In this document: in pieces, positions 10,701 to 22,190 of the stretch
Layout: every line of letters starts with the position of its first letter
Position numbering within the stretch: the first letter of the stretch is position 1
DNA from: Enoplolaimus lenunculus
Taxonomy: Eukaryota > Nematoda > Enoplea > Enoplida > Thoracostomopsidae
Length of the DNA: 64,000 bases
Direction of reading: 5' to 3'
NCBI GenBank assembly: GCA_030248215.1
Contig: JASANG010000061.1
Coordinates: 1 to 64,000 of the forward strand
Translations under genes and position numbers: made by a program
Notes under the pieces: generated by a model
Databases searched by the model: none
Seen by the model: the letters and a program-made list of their open reading frames with translations, nothing else
Told to the model about the DNA's origin: nothing

Positions 10701-13371
10701 AAAGCATTTATCAAGGGCGTACCTTTAGTCAAAACTATCCATCATACTTTAAACACTAACTAATCGGCTGCATTAATGGTAGCCCCAGTGTTACTATTTA
10801 TACGCTATGTTTATGTTATATGTATTTTCAGGGTTACAAAGGAATCACAACGTTTCTTATTGAAAAGGGCACTCCTGGATTATCAGTTGGTAAAGCTGAA
10901 GATAAACTTGGAATTCGCGCCAGCAGTACGTGTTCCGTTGTAATGGATAACGTTAGAGTAAGTTAATATAACTGCGGCGAGTACGACAAACCTCGAATAT
11001 TAAATAGAATTGCGTATTGCTCGCAGGTAAACTTTGACTGCATTATTATTTTTCAACATATTATCTAGTAATAAACGTGTTTGCTTAATTTTGCATTGCG
11101 CTATAAGTATTATTGTGATCGGTGTGCGTCGTGTGTTTTCTTTTACCTATATAACACACACGGTTGTTAAATTTGCTAGACACATTTGCGACAATGTGGC
11201 CCACGTGTTTGCCACAGTTCATTTGCTCGCTAGACCTTTGGCCCACCAATGGGCCACACCAACAAAATTTAACATGTATATATCGGAATATGGTGTGCGG
11301 CAAGAGATATTGATTTAGCATAGTTGTGTGTAGATTTGGAAACGATTTCTTTTACAAAACTGAAATATACCATGTGGCACCGATGTTCAACAGTTACCTG
11401 AGGCATATCACTGGTGTCATAATGTCACCCACAACGCATAACAACGAGGCAAATTTGTCCATGTAGAAAAAATTCGTACTATTATTTACGAAATTATTTA
11501 CGGAAAAAATGACATATTTCACATTGCGATTCAAAATCGTTAAAGGATCACCCTGTTATCTAGTAAGAAGTAGTGTTTCTTGAAACATTCAATACACATA
11601 CATAGTCTACAGCGAAAACTCATCTTGTGTTTGGAATAGGATAAGCAACTAACTTGGGAGCTATTTGTTTTACCATAACCTTTGGCATTCAAGTTTAAAT
11701 CAGTTTTCAGATTGAAGTTCAAAGTCGACTTTAGTTTGAGGACGGCTTTAATTGGAGGTAGACTCAAGTATGCTGCTGCCAAAATATTGGTAGTGTATGC
11801 GAACGCGAACGATTCGCTTTGCAGTGGTAACTCTTGGAATGTATTAGTTTTAAAGCAAAAGTTTTATTTCAGATCCCTGCATTGAATGTGTTAGGAGAAG
11901 TAGGACATGGTTACAAATACGCAATCGGAACGCTTAATTGGGGAAGAATAGGAATTGCAGCCCAGGTACGAAAAGCTTTATGATGTTTTGTTTAGATTTG
12001 TTGCGCCAATTATTTATTCAAAAAGAATTGTTCAGAAAACTTCGAACAACGAACATTCATTTCGACTGATGAAACTTACACCAACGCGTTTTGCGCTTAG
12101 ATTGTTTTCTGGAATTATTATCATGTACTACAGCGATTGGCTGTCTTCGGATTTTAGATGATTGGATTGGCACAGGGCTGTCTGGATAGAACAGTGCCTT
12201 ACTTGAAAGAAAGAAAACAGTTCAATCAACGACTGTGGGATTTTCAGGTTTGTGAGCTTATGCGCCACAATTTGCTTTATACTAATCACCTAGATGGAAA
12301 CTTTGTAACGTTTTCTTCAATAATGTTATGCCGGTTCCTGTTACATACGACCGCACGATAACCGATATTAATCATTTTTATTACTTTTAGGCAGTGCAGC
12401 ACGAAGTAGCGCATATTGCAACCCAAATCGAAGCAGCTCGCGTTATGACGTACAATGCTGCACGACTTAAAGAAGCAGGTCTGCAATATGTCAAACAGGC
12501 AGCCATGTGCAAATTATTTTCATCTAATGTACGTTTGCTGGTTATAATAATTAATATTCGTTCGAATTCACGCTTTCTTTTGATAAATGGAGTATTGTTT
12601 GTTGTTAAATTTCTTGCTTTTCTTTTTCATAACTCGTGCAACAGAATAATAATTGGTTCAGTATAGATGTCTTTATTGTTTTCACTCACATTGCATAAAA
12701 TTAGCTGCCAATTATAGAGTTTAGGTATATCCTGTCTGTGTTCTTTCAGGTTGCAACTTATTGCACATCAAAGTGTGTCGAACTCCTTGGGGGTGTTGGG
12801 TTTACTAAAGATTTTCCGGTTGAAAAATACTACCGAGATTGTAAGATTGGTAAGTAGTTAAAAATTTAAACGGTGATTCTATTGAAATTTGCATGCGATG
12901 GCGTTTGCATAAGTGTTGCCTTCTTAATTTTTTGCGGATTTACGGGTCCACTTCTACCATCGCATTTGATTGAATCATTCACTTAAATATATGTACCTCA
13001 ATACTGTTAGCCGTTACGGCCCATTTAGAATACACGTAGTTTTAGTCTAATTTTCATGTTGAAGGTTAGGCTTAGGAATGCACCTGAGCTACTGTTACGC
13101 CTTAAAAGCCTAATTTTCATGTTGAAGGTTAGGCTTAGGAATGCATCTAAGCTACTCATACGCCTTAAAAGTCGCATCAGCCGCGGTTCTTAAAGGATTT
13201 GGTTTAGAATCTACTTTATGATACCACTGTTTATACGCCCGCAGACGTGATGCTAAGTAATAGGAAACACTCTTTTTAACATACATATATTTTGTTTTAG
13301 GTACTATATACGAAGGTACTTCTAACATTCAGCTGAATACCATTGCCAAGTTTATCGAGAAAGAATCGTGA
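7784..13371 (+). CDS. ACADSB: short/branched-chain acyl-CoA dehydrogenase, mitochondrial (ten exons)
   Basis: Coding exons: 7784-7931, 8719-8819, 9837-10043, 10441-10611, 10832-10957, 11873-11965, 12158-12247, 12391-12528, 12750-12849 and 13301-13371. All have GT-AG borders and join in frame to 1245 nt (414 aa), close to the 432 aa of human ACADSB. The N-terminus is Arg/Ser-rich and free of acidic residues for about 38 residues, as in a mitochondrial import signal. The family's segments appear in order: [14 protein letters not shown]...[48 protein letters not shown] and [15 protein letters not shown]. The Glu of YEG (residue 396) is the expected catalytic base. Known role: FAD-dependent dehydrogenation of 2-methylbutyryl-CoA in isoleucine breakdown. 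Odd points: SSGSD where relatives usually have G-x-GSD, and LNWGRIG where human has LNEGRIG. Exon 3 begins at a TTT codon, giving GFMAIE against GLMGIE in human. The family is well supported; substrate class is inferred from similarity to ACADSB rather than SCAD. Confidence 0.95.
13047..13172. repeat. 63-bp tandem duplication in ACADSB intron 9
   Basis: Two adjacent units begin CTAATTTTCATGTTGAAGG (13047 and 13110), each with TTAGGCTTAGGAATGCA and a GCTACT...TACGCCTTAAAAG tail. The unit is related to the core of the TTAGGC-bearing MITE family. Confidence 0.85.
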
Positions 13372-13917
13372 TATAATTTATTGAAATAACAGTGTTGATT
13401 TCTATTTAGTGCAATGGAAACATTTTGTAAACGTTTTGGGTGTTGTGATTTTGTACAAAGGTTTTGCGAGCGAATAATAAGAATTTAATGCCAACCGTTC
13501 TGCGTATATGTGTTACTACTTGTATTAGCCCTTTTTCCTGCAAATTTTGTATTTTGCGTTAACGCACCTCCCCATATTGCCGCGTGTTTTGTCCACAGCC
13601 GAATGAAGGTCACGGTTGAGCACTGAATGGCCTAGCTGAACTTGCAATGCGAACCAATGCAGTGCTCACTAAAACTCGACGATGCAGTTTGAAAATTTCA
13701 ACTGAATATGGAGTGGCTCGAGGCGAAATGTAACTGTTACGTATCCCACCAGTAGCTAACACCTTTACGTAAACCTGCTCCTGCTGGACAATTTCAGTAT
13801 GATGGCTGTATAGTTCAAACCCCCAACGCAATAAAAGAAAATGTTTTGTATCAGTGTTCTATTCATGGGCCGGGTCCACGCTGTCCCGGTGTCCCAACCG
13901 ACCCAGCAAAAACACAC
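13372..13917. other. 3' flank of the ACADSB gene
   Basis: No further gene seen. AATAAA occurs at 13830-13835, about 460 bp after the stop codon, and could be the poly(A) signal. Closer variants (AATAAT near 13475) are weaker candidates. Confidence 0.4.
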
Positions 13918-14131
13918 TGCAAAAAATGGTGAGTTAAATTGACTCTCTCCGAAGTAGGCTTGTCCGGACTACACAAACTGAGTCAAATTCGACTCCGCCG
14001 GAGTCAAATTTGACTCACTTAGTGATTCATTGAGTCGAATTTAACTCTGGCGGAGTCAAATTTTGACTCAGTTTGTGTAGTCAGGAAAAGCCTATTTCAG
14101 AGAGAGTCAATTTGACTCACCATTTTTCGCA
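13918..14131. mobile_element. 214-bp fold-back element
   Basis: The left half, from TGCAAAAAATGGTGAG, is repeated inverted up to CTCACCATTTTTCGCA, leaving only a short central spacer near 14018-14032. The arms are about 100 bp. Smaller palindromes such as GACTCCGCCGGAGTC are nested inside. No clear target duplication or coding sequence. Confidence 0.85.
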
Positions 14132-15117
14132 TGGTACGCCCCTCAAGATAACATGGGCCCCTAAGCCTAACCTAAGCCGCCGCGTTAGCCAAGCAAAAAA
14201 TTATTCTGAAGCTTAAACTGACTCTATTCTAGTTTTACAGAAAAACGTTTCGCCTCTGATCTTTACATGGGCCAAATAACCAATCAAATTTGTCGCGTCT
14301 TTCATGCCACCAAAGAGGCTCGCAGCCTGGCTCGCGTTAACATGGTGTCACCTATGATAAAAACCATAAGCTAACAGCAGAATTTTGATTTTGAACCTAA
14401 GTAAAGTAAATCTTTACTGTTTTTCTCTAAGTCCTAATCCACGTGTGCTGCGCAATGTGCTAACGAAAACACAGTTTAGGCAAACCATAAAAATATGAGG
14501 AAATCAGGCGTGACACAAAACACACGTAACATGGATAAGACACAACGCTTTATTTAACAAATGCGATACAGCAACAAAAAGTAGAGTCTAAACTGCATAA
14601 TAGTCTTACTTTTTGTATTTAAACAAAGTAATTCAAAAGCAAAAAATTATTCTAAAGTTTAAACCTACTCCATTGCGCTGTAGTGAGAAAGCAGGCACTA
14701 GCGGATGCAGAGGGGAGCGGGCGGGCGTGCGCCCCCCGTAAGAATTTTTTTCGATAAAATGGTATGCGTTTCCTACATTACAATTTTTCTACTCAGAAAA
14801 TTTTGGTGATAGATGATAAGGTCCCTTACAATTCTCAATTCTCCCCGCTCAGAAAGTTTTTTATAAAAAAGTGATAAGGTTCCTACAATACGATTTTTCC
14901 TTCAGCAAATTTTTTGATGAAAAATTGCGTTTCAAAACATGTAAAACAGTCCGCCCTAGTCAGAAATTTCTGAATCCGCCGTTGAAAGCGAAACATCAGT
15001 AAAAGTAACATGGGTTGATGTTTGTGCGATTGCCGTAAGTATATTTCAATGTGGCTCTTTTTTCGTGGAACGTAAGACGACTCAAGTATGTATAGTTTAA
15101 GGGAGGGTGGCATACGA
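14132..15117. other. intergenic with one MITE fragment
   Basis: About 14145-14271 carries CATGGGCCCCTAAGCCTAACC and ends ...TTTACATGGGCC, a truncated relative of the GGCCCA-ended MITEs. GC-rich words near 14700-14735 (GCGGGCGGGCGTGCG) resemble other dispersed repeats. No gene recognised. Confidence 0.4.
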
Positions 15118-16085
15118 TAGAATTTCTGTTGCAGTGGTTTAAATCAAACGGAGGAATAAAATCACATAAATTTCAGGTAGCCAACGCATGTATTTATTCA
15201 AGTCAGTTGCAATCTTCCAAACCGAATACCCAGTACTGTTGAAACAGTTGCATAATAACTAACTAATTCTAGAATTGTACGTTTCACACTCATAACAATC
15301 AGCTTGTGGGTCAGGGTACTTCCTTTAGAGCAACAAGAGTTAACGTGCTTAAAAACGAAAATTGAGGTTCGGAAGCCAAAAACCGCAACATCCAGTTTTG
15401 GATGTCCGGTATAAAAAATTTAATTTCAGATATCCGGATAAATATCCGGCAAGAATTGCCGGACATCCTGATATGAAAAAATATCCGATGCCCATCACTA
15501 GAGTAAATACACGCAAGTTATTGTACAAAATGCATAACTCAGTGTTTTTTTGCTATTTCAAGCAGGCGAAAGTTCGGTCAGTATACAAGTTAAAACAAAG
15601 AATGATAGTGCTGTGAGCCTGTCATAGTTTGATTCTGAGTGACTCCTTGAGAACTAACTGTAGACTTGAGACGTAAAATAAATGTGATAGGCATCGGATA
15701 TTTTTTCAAATCCGGATATCCGTCAATTCTTGCCCGAGATTTATTCGGATATCCGGATATCCGAAATTAAATTTCATTTCGGGTATACGAAACCCAATTT
15801 TGCGCTGTGTGGGTTTCCAAACCTCAAATTTCGTTGCTTGAGCGCTTGTTTTCACACGGGTGCTGTAAAAGAAGTATCCTGCCCCACAAGCTGATTGTTA
15901 TAATCGTAAAACATAAACATACAATTCTATAAATAGTAATATTGCGCAACTGCTTCAATCAATAAATAGTGCGCTGGATATTCAATTTAGAAGATTTCCT
16001 GACTAATCAATACTTGCGTTTGCCACCTGATTGCGTTGATTTGGTTTGTCTCCGTCTGATTGAAACCACTGCAACAGCGATTCTA
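15118..16085. mobile_element. ~970-bp fold-back element with ~370-bp arms
   Basis: The left arm starts TAGAATTTCTGTTGCAGTGG and the right arm ends in its near inverse (CCACTGCAACAGCGATTCTA). Matching blocks continue inwards through AACAATCAGCTTGTGGG and its inverse, down to ATCCGG-rich segments at about 15370-15490 and 15690-15780. The arms differ at many sites, so the copy is not recent. No coding sequence and no clear target duplication. Confidence 0.8.
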
Positions 16086-16767
16086 TTGAATTTAACTCTT
16101 CTCTCGCACTATATATGAGCCGTTTTAAGACTAATTCTTACCTTGGGCTTAGACATAAGCTTTCTTTTTAGACTTGTGTTTTATTACGCATACGTAGAAG
16201 AATTAAACTTAGAATTTATTGGTTCAAATCTTTAGGACACACTCTAGTCTTTATATTTAGAAACTTATGCCTATTTTGGCTCTTCATAACCTCCCGTGAT
16301 GATTTCAATTAAGTTTTGATTTTTTAAGACTTGAATATATACTTTCACTTCTTGTGAACTTACATGGACTAGTGCGGTGCTGCGAAACCAAAAATGTATT
16401 TTCAACAGTTAAGTATAATTTTTTTCATGTCTGTATATATTATTACTGTGTAAAAACGGCGCGCTGAGTAGAATTGAGACATTTTTTGCGTTGACTGGTT
16501 TATCGCCCCTAATTTACTATTAAATTTTGAATTACTTTTTTGATTAAAACCAAAAACTAAGACTATTAAGAACTCTTTTCCACCAAATGAATGAAACTGT
16601 TTAGGACCGAGGTTATGACAGTATCTAGCAAGATGTAAGGAAAGATAATATGTTTTCAATATCATACTGAATTATAAAAACTTTTCTGACTGTACCGGAT
16701 GTTCTTCTGCCAGCCAGTGATAACCAGTGATGAACGCTGCATGCTTGTAGCGTACTATGGTAAACCA
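16086..16767. other. intergenic, 3' side of the IR-like gene
   Basis: AT-rich. No gene or repeat boundary recognised, and no close poly(A) signal identified for the gene on the minus strand. Confidence 0.35.
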
Positions 16768-18117
16768 TCAAGGAAAATAAGTAAAGCTTTGCCAAAACTT
16801 CGAAACTGGAATTTTTTGCAATAAACTATTCTTAGAAGCGGTTAAAAATTGTTTCTCTTTGCGATTGCCACCAGAATTAATCTGTAGTTTTTGAGAATAT
16901 CGGCAACAAAATTTGAGTCGCTTTAATAAGCTCATGCCCTTGGGGAATAAAATCCATTCAAAAGTTAAAGCAATAACTGCACCCGTTCGAGACAACAAAT
17001 GTAGTATCCAAAATGATTCGTACTGCCAATAATCAAGCGAGGTTCCATTAACTGTTTTCCGCCTTTTTAGATCAATCACAGTATCCAACTTAAAACCTCC
17101 CTGTTCAAGTAACTTAATATGTAACCCTATTTCTTGTAAGTGAAGCAATCCAAAATTAATTCTATCTTTCTGATAATGATTTAGCGTTTTACGAAGAAGC
17201 CCTGTCCGCGGAATTATAGGGTTTAGTCCTAATCCGGTATGGTCTTCAACAAAAATAAGCTTATCCGCATTGAGTTTTGCAGAGAGGTAAGTGGTAATAT
17301 CACTTGCCGCGGAAGAGTATATAAAATAATGGGGGGTGCTAGCAACAAATTTGTACTGCTCGGTATAAGAATTAAATTCGCGAGGTGGGAAGCGTTTGAA
17401 AGCACGACGAATATTTTGATATAGCGGAGTTTCAGCCCGTGCTATTAAATCTGTAAATAGAACAGGTTCAGTAACTATTGCTGCTCGAAATTCACCTGTC
17501 ATAAGGTACGGTACAGTGTCTGATAGTTTTTCAAACGGAGGTGAATAAGTAATAATTTGGTGTTCTAGCAAACCGCTAGTAAACGCGCCACTAAGCGTTA
17601 TCCATGCAAAATGTTTCGTCAAATTTCTCACGAATCTGGTTCCAAAATACTTGACATTAATTACCATTTTGATAACTGATCCTGTACCTTCGAATAACAG
17701 AGTTGATAAAGTAATTCCGATCCAAACATATACCGAAAATACTGCAAACCACCGTAAGCTAGTTTTTAGAGCAAAATCTGCTTTATTAAATACGAATCCA
17801 GGGCTGGGTGCTGGGAACGAAGGGGTAAAGCTTGTATCTGCTAGCATTACCATTTCTGGACGGCAATAGGGTAGAATCATATCCGCGAATGATTCTCGTA
17901 AGGTATAAATAGCATCCAGTGTCACTGATTCAGACGTATTTGTCACATTGTTCTGATGAATTGGGACAAATATGTAATTAAATTTTAAATATTGAAATAA
18001 AAATTTAATTAAATTGACATGTCCAGACGCTCCAGTGCAGTTGTTGTGCCCGAAACATTGAGACGGATCTGGACTTTTGAAATCAAATTCAAACGCCATC
18101 ACTTTTAATACTGCCAT
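16768..18117 (-). CDS. divergent ionotropic-receptor-like membrane protein (single exon)
   Basis: A 449-aa uninterrupted frame; TAA lies in frame directly before the ATG, which fixes the start unless there is an unseen splice. The layout fits the ligand-binding/channel core of glutamate-receptor relatives: an S1-like half from residue 3 (LKVMAFEFDF), a hydrophobic segment at about 119-141, a second at about 169-189 (WITLSGAFTSGLLEHQI, followed by SPPFEKLSDTVPYL, like the M3-S2 junction), an S2-like half, and a last hydrophobic segment at about 368-391. There is no amino-terminal domain and no evident signal peptide, as in short IRs. Only ~27 residues separate the first two hydrophobic segments, so the re-entrant pore loop is very short or missing. 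Protostome IRs serve smell, taste and related senses; a ligand cannot be named. The family call rests on layout and weak motif likeness, so it is moderate. Confidence 0.65.
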   Translation of the reverse strand: MAVLKVMAFEFDFKSPDPSQCFGHNNCTGASGHVNLIKFLFQYLKFNYIFVPIHQNNVTNTSESVTLDAIYTLRESFADMILPYCRPEMVMLADTSFTPSFPAPSPGFVFNKADFALKTSLRWFAVFSVYVWIGITLSTLLFEGTGSVIKMVINVKYFGTRFVRNLTKHFAWITLSGAFTSGLLEHQIITYSPPFEKLSDTVPYLMTGEFRAAIVTEPVLFTDLIARAETPLYQNIRRAFKRFPPREFNSYTEQYKFVASTPHYFIYSSAASDITTYLSAKLNADKLIFVEDHTGLGLNPIIPRTGLLRKTLNHYQKDRINFGLLHLQEIGLHIKLLEQGGFKLDTVIDLKRRKTVNGTSLDYWQYESFWILHLLSRTGAVIALTFEWILFPKGMSLLKRLKFCCRYSQKLQINSGGNRKEKQFLTASKNSLLQKIPVSKFWQSFTYFP

Positions 18118-18453
18118 TTATATAGTATATTAAGTATAACTAAATTAGAAATATGCCAATTCACAGCCACGCAACCAGGAATTGCTACTAGAGTGAGCAA
18201 GTTCGAAAGGGACATGAAAGATATTCGCAAATTCTTTCGGTGGTGTAGCAATTACTGTTGAGCTATAAGAAGCAGACAAATGTCTAACACGACAAATCTC
18301 CATCGCACTCATGCAGATGACACCCTTTAAATTTATCGTTTTTATACGCAGTAGTATTTTGTCTAGTCTGTAATCACCTATATATATTTCCACGGCAATT
18401 AGTTACATTTTTTCTAACAAATATACTTCAGCACTGAATCAACATATACCTAT
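18118..18453. other. 5' flank of the IR-like gene
   Basis: A minus-strand frame (18145-18393) lies upstream but shows no receptor-like features and is out of continuity with the gene; not called as coding. Confidence 0.35.
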
Positions 18454-19379
18454 ACTAGGTAAAAGTGCCCCTAGAAGGGACAGATTGTGATATGTTTCGC
18501 TTGAAGCATGTAAAAGAGTTTAAACATGGGTTAGTTAGACCATAGGTCAGTAGGTAATGTTTATAATATTAGCTCCATAACTTCTATGAAAATAGTTGTC
18601 ATCTATATCTTTGACGGTTGTCTTTCAGTGTTAACACGCTTGCGGTCAGTGAAACAAGAAACATATGGGCCCAGCGGACATCACCTATTAGCTTAATTTT
18701 AGGGTTTGTTGGGTTTTACAATGTTCAGTTTATAAGTGATCTAATCTAGCATTCTTCATTGGAAAAGGATATGTTTTGAGTTTTAAAATATTATGTTTCT
18801 AAAACTTGATTAGTAAGTATTTCAATATTGCAAGATTACAAAATATTGCGTCTATTGATTATCGAATAAAAAATGTCACGCATACGTGCTCGACTATTTT
18901 ACCTATCTTTACCATGACAATTTGATGATGTGAAGTCGAGAAACTTTTCCAAATTGTGTTCTGTGCCGTGACATATTTAAGCTATTCATCTAGAAAATAC
19001 CATTCAAACGTTGCTAAATATTTCAAAGAACATGTTCTGCCTCAATTGAGATAACTTAAAAAAGCAACTGACTGTTATACGAAAGGCATGTTGAAAGTTG
19101 TGCTTTAGAACGCCTTGAAAACCCATAGTGTCAATTTATAGCTTAACAGATGAAAGTTCGTTGGGCCCATATGTTTCTTGTTTCACTGACCGCAAGCGTG
19201 TTAACACTGAAAGACAGCCGTCAAAGATATAGATGACAACTATTTTCATAGAAGTTGTGGAGCTAATATTATAAACATTACCTACTGACCTATGGTCTAA
19301 CTAACCCTTGTTTAAACTCTTACATGCTTCAAGCGAAACATATCACAATCTGTCCCTTCTACGGGCACTTTTACCTAGT
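18454..19379. mobile_element. 926-bp fold-back element with ~222-bp near-identical arms
   Basis: The left arm 18454-18676 (ACTAGGTAAAAGTGCCC ... CATATGGGCCCAGCG) recurs inverted at 19159-19379 with only scattered differences. The 482-bp spacer has no coding potential that I can see. The high likeness of the arms implies recent origin or arm-to-arm conversion. Target duplication not evident. Confidence 0.9.
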
Positions 19380-19983
19380 TTCTTTCTTTTACATGGGATA
19401 CTGTAAGGTTTTATGTTAAGTCTACTCCTAAGCGTACGCCTAAACCTAAACAAAATATAAGTCTCAACCGTACACTTGCCCCATTGCAATCCACCAAAAA
19501 GCAGTCAGTTCTAAGCTATAATGCATGGGAGGTTATTACAAAATATTACTGTCTGAGTTAGCAATTTCAGTAGAACAAACATCGCAGTGACATGTAATCT
19601 ATTGCACGTTGTCATTAGCATCACACAATAATATCGACTAGCTATGGTAATTACATATTTGTAATACAATTTTTCGAAAAATTACAAAAATCAAACTTTT
19701 AATAACAACTTAAATGAGACGTTTAGCTGTCCAATTTGTGTATGGTGTCGAAGCGGCTAATTAGGATATTCTATACGCAAGTTACCTCATTCCAGCCGTG
19801 CTTTCCTGCAGAGAACATTCTGCAAAACTTTCAAAAAGCGTGCATTCTCGATGCTTGAAACATATATTGTAAACACTGACGTGTTTCAATGATATATACA
19901 AGTCGCTGTAGAACTAAATATTCTAAGCTTAACACACGCATATTTTAGTCTCTTTCCAATTATGCTAATATGCAAATTAATCA
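19380..19983. other. intergenic with a TTAGGC-type MITE fragment
   Basis: About 19395-19480 carries words such as CCTAAGCGTACGCCTAAACC, related to the GGCCCA-ended MITE family. Otherwise nothing recognised. Confidence 0.35.
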
Positions 19984-20288
19984 CTGTAGTGACCCGAATA
20001 AGATTTGGGTAATACGATGGAGCCGTATTTTGTGTCCCAATCAATTGGCGTCCTTATCCCTAATAAGAGTCCGTAAACGGATATTGTATCTAAACCCTAA
20101 TTGTCGAAACTTTAAAGCATACTTAAGTTTTGAAAGTACATTCCTAAGTATAACTTTGTATTATCGCTGAAGCTTTTGATGTAAGACAAATAAGCGTTTA
20201 ATTCAACCAGGAGTGCATATAATGATACGACTGTGCAACTCTTGCGGTTTCGCATATAAAATTTTTACCACCAGGTGCTGCGTTTTTT

Positions 20289-20315
20289 ACCTACCCCCCT
20301 TGTTAAGAGGGGGGT
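20289..20315. repeat. GC-rich hairpin
   Basis: ACCCCCCTTGTTAAGAGGGG plus the following GGT can form a perfect short stem with an A/T-rich loop. Similar hairpins lie inside the fold-back element at 58877-59212. Confidence 0.6.
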
Positions 20316-21079
20316 CGCTAACACATGAACACCTCTAAATTAAACTATAAGTGCAGCATGTTTGATGCCGCATACATAAAGTGTCATGGCTCGCACCGGT
20401 TGAAGGGTGGCGGAGAGCGAGCTAAAAATAAATAACAATCCGTAAACAACAGTGGATGGTACCCTCTGCAGAGGCCAAATAAATCTCTGCCCCCTTACTG
20501 TAGTGAGCCGCATAAGAGGGGGTCCCATTTTGAGTCCAAATCAATAGGAGTCCGTATCCCTAATAAGAGTCCGTAAGCAGATAGAGTTTCAAAATCCTAA
20601 ACTAGAATCCATATGTCAATTATCCCTGATTGCAGTGCACAAATGACTCCAGGACTAAATAAAGTTACACTGTATATTTCAGCGAGTTGATTTTGAGTTA
20701 GAATGAGGCGAGTCACTGTCTGAGTTTTAGCAGTATCAGAACTAGAATTTGTTGATTCAATTAATTCTGAGTTAATTAACCAACTCACCCAGAGGCAGCT
20801 CAAGTCAGAGTGAAAATTCACTCAATTCGGAGTGAGTTAATGTATACTGATATTAATTCAGAAATAACCAACTAACCCGGTAGCCGAATTGATTAATCAA
20901 CTCATTGGAATTTAGTGTAAGTTGAGAAACTTTGAAGCATACTTAAGTTTTGAAAGTACATTTACGGAACAAGTTTTGTCCCTATGACTATAGCTGGTAA
21001 CATTTTGTCTGACCGTTTATCCGCTATCAGATTCAAAAAATTTGAATTGTCTGCTATCCTGATGCGACATCTACGGTTT

Positions 21080-21440
21080 GTACTGCAATATCATATGATA
21101 TTCCAAACATTGTCTGCGATTATCATATGATATGTTTGAAAATGTCTGCAAAGTTCTCGTAAACTAGCTTGATTCTCCTGTAGAATGTCATATGATACTA
21201 AAATTTGAAATTTAAATTGTTGTACTTAGGAATATATTTTGGGAAAAATTCAGCGAGAAACAAAAACGTAGAAGCTAATTCAACTTTCAAAATCATTCAA
21301 TGTTGCATTACCTGACTTTTTGCTGTTTTATTAGCGCGCACAAATTCCATTGTCCTGCATAATATCATATGATATTTAGTAGAATTTTGGAATATCATAT
21401 GATATTCGCATAAATGTCTCGCAGTATCATATGGCAAATG
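21080..21440. repeat. cluster of ATATCATATGATAT palindromes
   Basis: At least six copies of ATCATATGAT and variants occur, several with the full 14-bp palindrome ATATCATATGATAT. The words between them (AATGTCTGC, AAATGTCTCG) are also partly shared. It lies inside the TA-flanked element group. Confidence 0.8.
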
Positions 21441-22190
21441 GGTATTTGTATACGATGATCGCTTGAGATCAATGATTTGTAAGTCAATGTCATGTGACAT
21501 TCACATTTTGTCTACATAACCGCTATTCGGATCACAAAATTTTCGTGTTGACGTCGAATCAACTTGGACAAAACGTGTTCCAAGCTGCCCCAGTTATAAC
21601 GTGAACCCCGCATTAGGCTTAGGCTTAGGAACATATTTTGCAACGATTAGGGTTAGGCTTAGGAATACGCTTAATCTACTGTTACGCCCCCTAAAAGTAA
21701 CATTGGCCGATAGTTGCAATGCCGGAAATATATATCTGTAACGAAGGGCGACGGAGAGCGAGCTAAAAATAAATAACAGTCCGTAACAACAATGAAGACT
21801 ACCCTCTGGAGAGGCCAAATAAATATCAGCCCCCCGCTAATAAGAGTCCATAAGCTGACCGAGTCCCTAAACCCTAATTACAGTCCATAAATGTCAATTA
21901 TCTCTAGTTGTAGCGCATAAATGACTCCAGGACCAAATAAAGTTGAGTTCAAAACTTTCAAGCGTACTTAAGTTTTGAAAGTACATCACTAAAGCATTTG
22001 ATACAAGACAAATAATCGTTTAATTCGACGGATAGTTTCAATACCAGATATATCAGTAACGAAGGGCGGCGCAGGGCGGGTTGAAAATAAATAACAGTCC
22101 GTAACCGAATAACAGAGGGGTACAATCTGTAGATGCGAAATAAATATCAGTCGCTCTTATTCGGGTCAGTACAGTATTCGGGTAACTACA

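Larger units (their letters stand above)
19984..22190. mobile_element. nested group of TA-flanked inverted-repeat elements (Tc1/mariner-like ends)
   Basis: It starts CTGTAGTGACCCGAATAAG and ends in the inverse CTTATTCGGGTCAGTACAG at 22174, followed by TA; a second inverse end (ATTCGGGTAACTACAG) follows at 22190, again before TA. Internal segments such as AATAAATAACAGTCCGTAAC and TTAAGTTTTGAAAGTACAT recur two or three times, so several deleted copies lie inside one another. A compact 456-bp copy with TA at both sides is at 54810-55265. The left outer flank here is CA, so the outer target duplication is decayed or the border is composite. Confidence 0.65.

Noticed and set aside
13047-13172. TTAGGC-like words as interstitial telomere repeats and a sign of a nematode
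   Set aside because: The words are short, mixed with TTAGG variants, and sit inside a dispersed MITE family or its fragments rather than in long regular arrays; they say little about the organism.
18145-18393. upstream exon of the IR-like gene
   Set aside because: No receptor-like residues, no matching splice pair found, and the downstream gene has its own ATG right after an in-frame stop.
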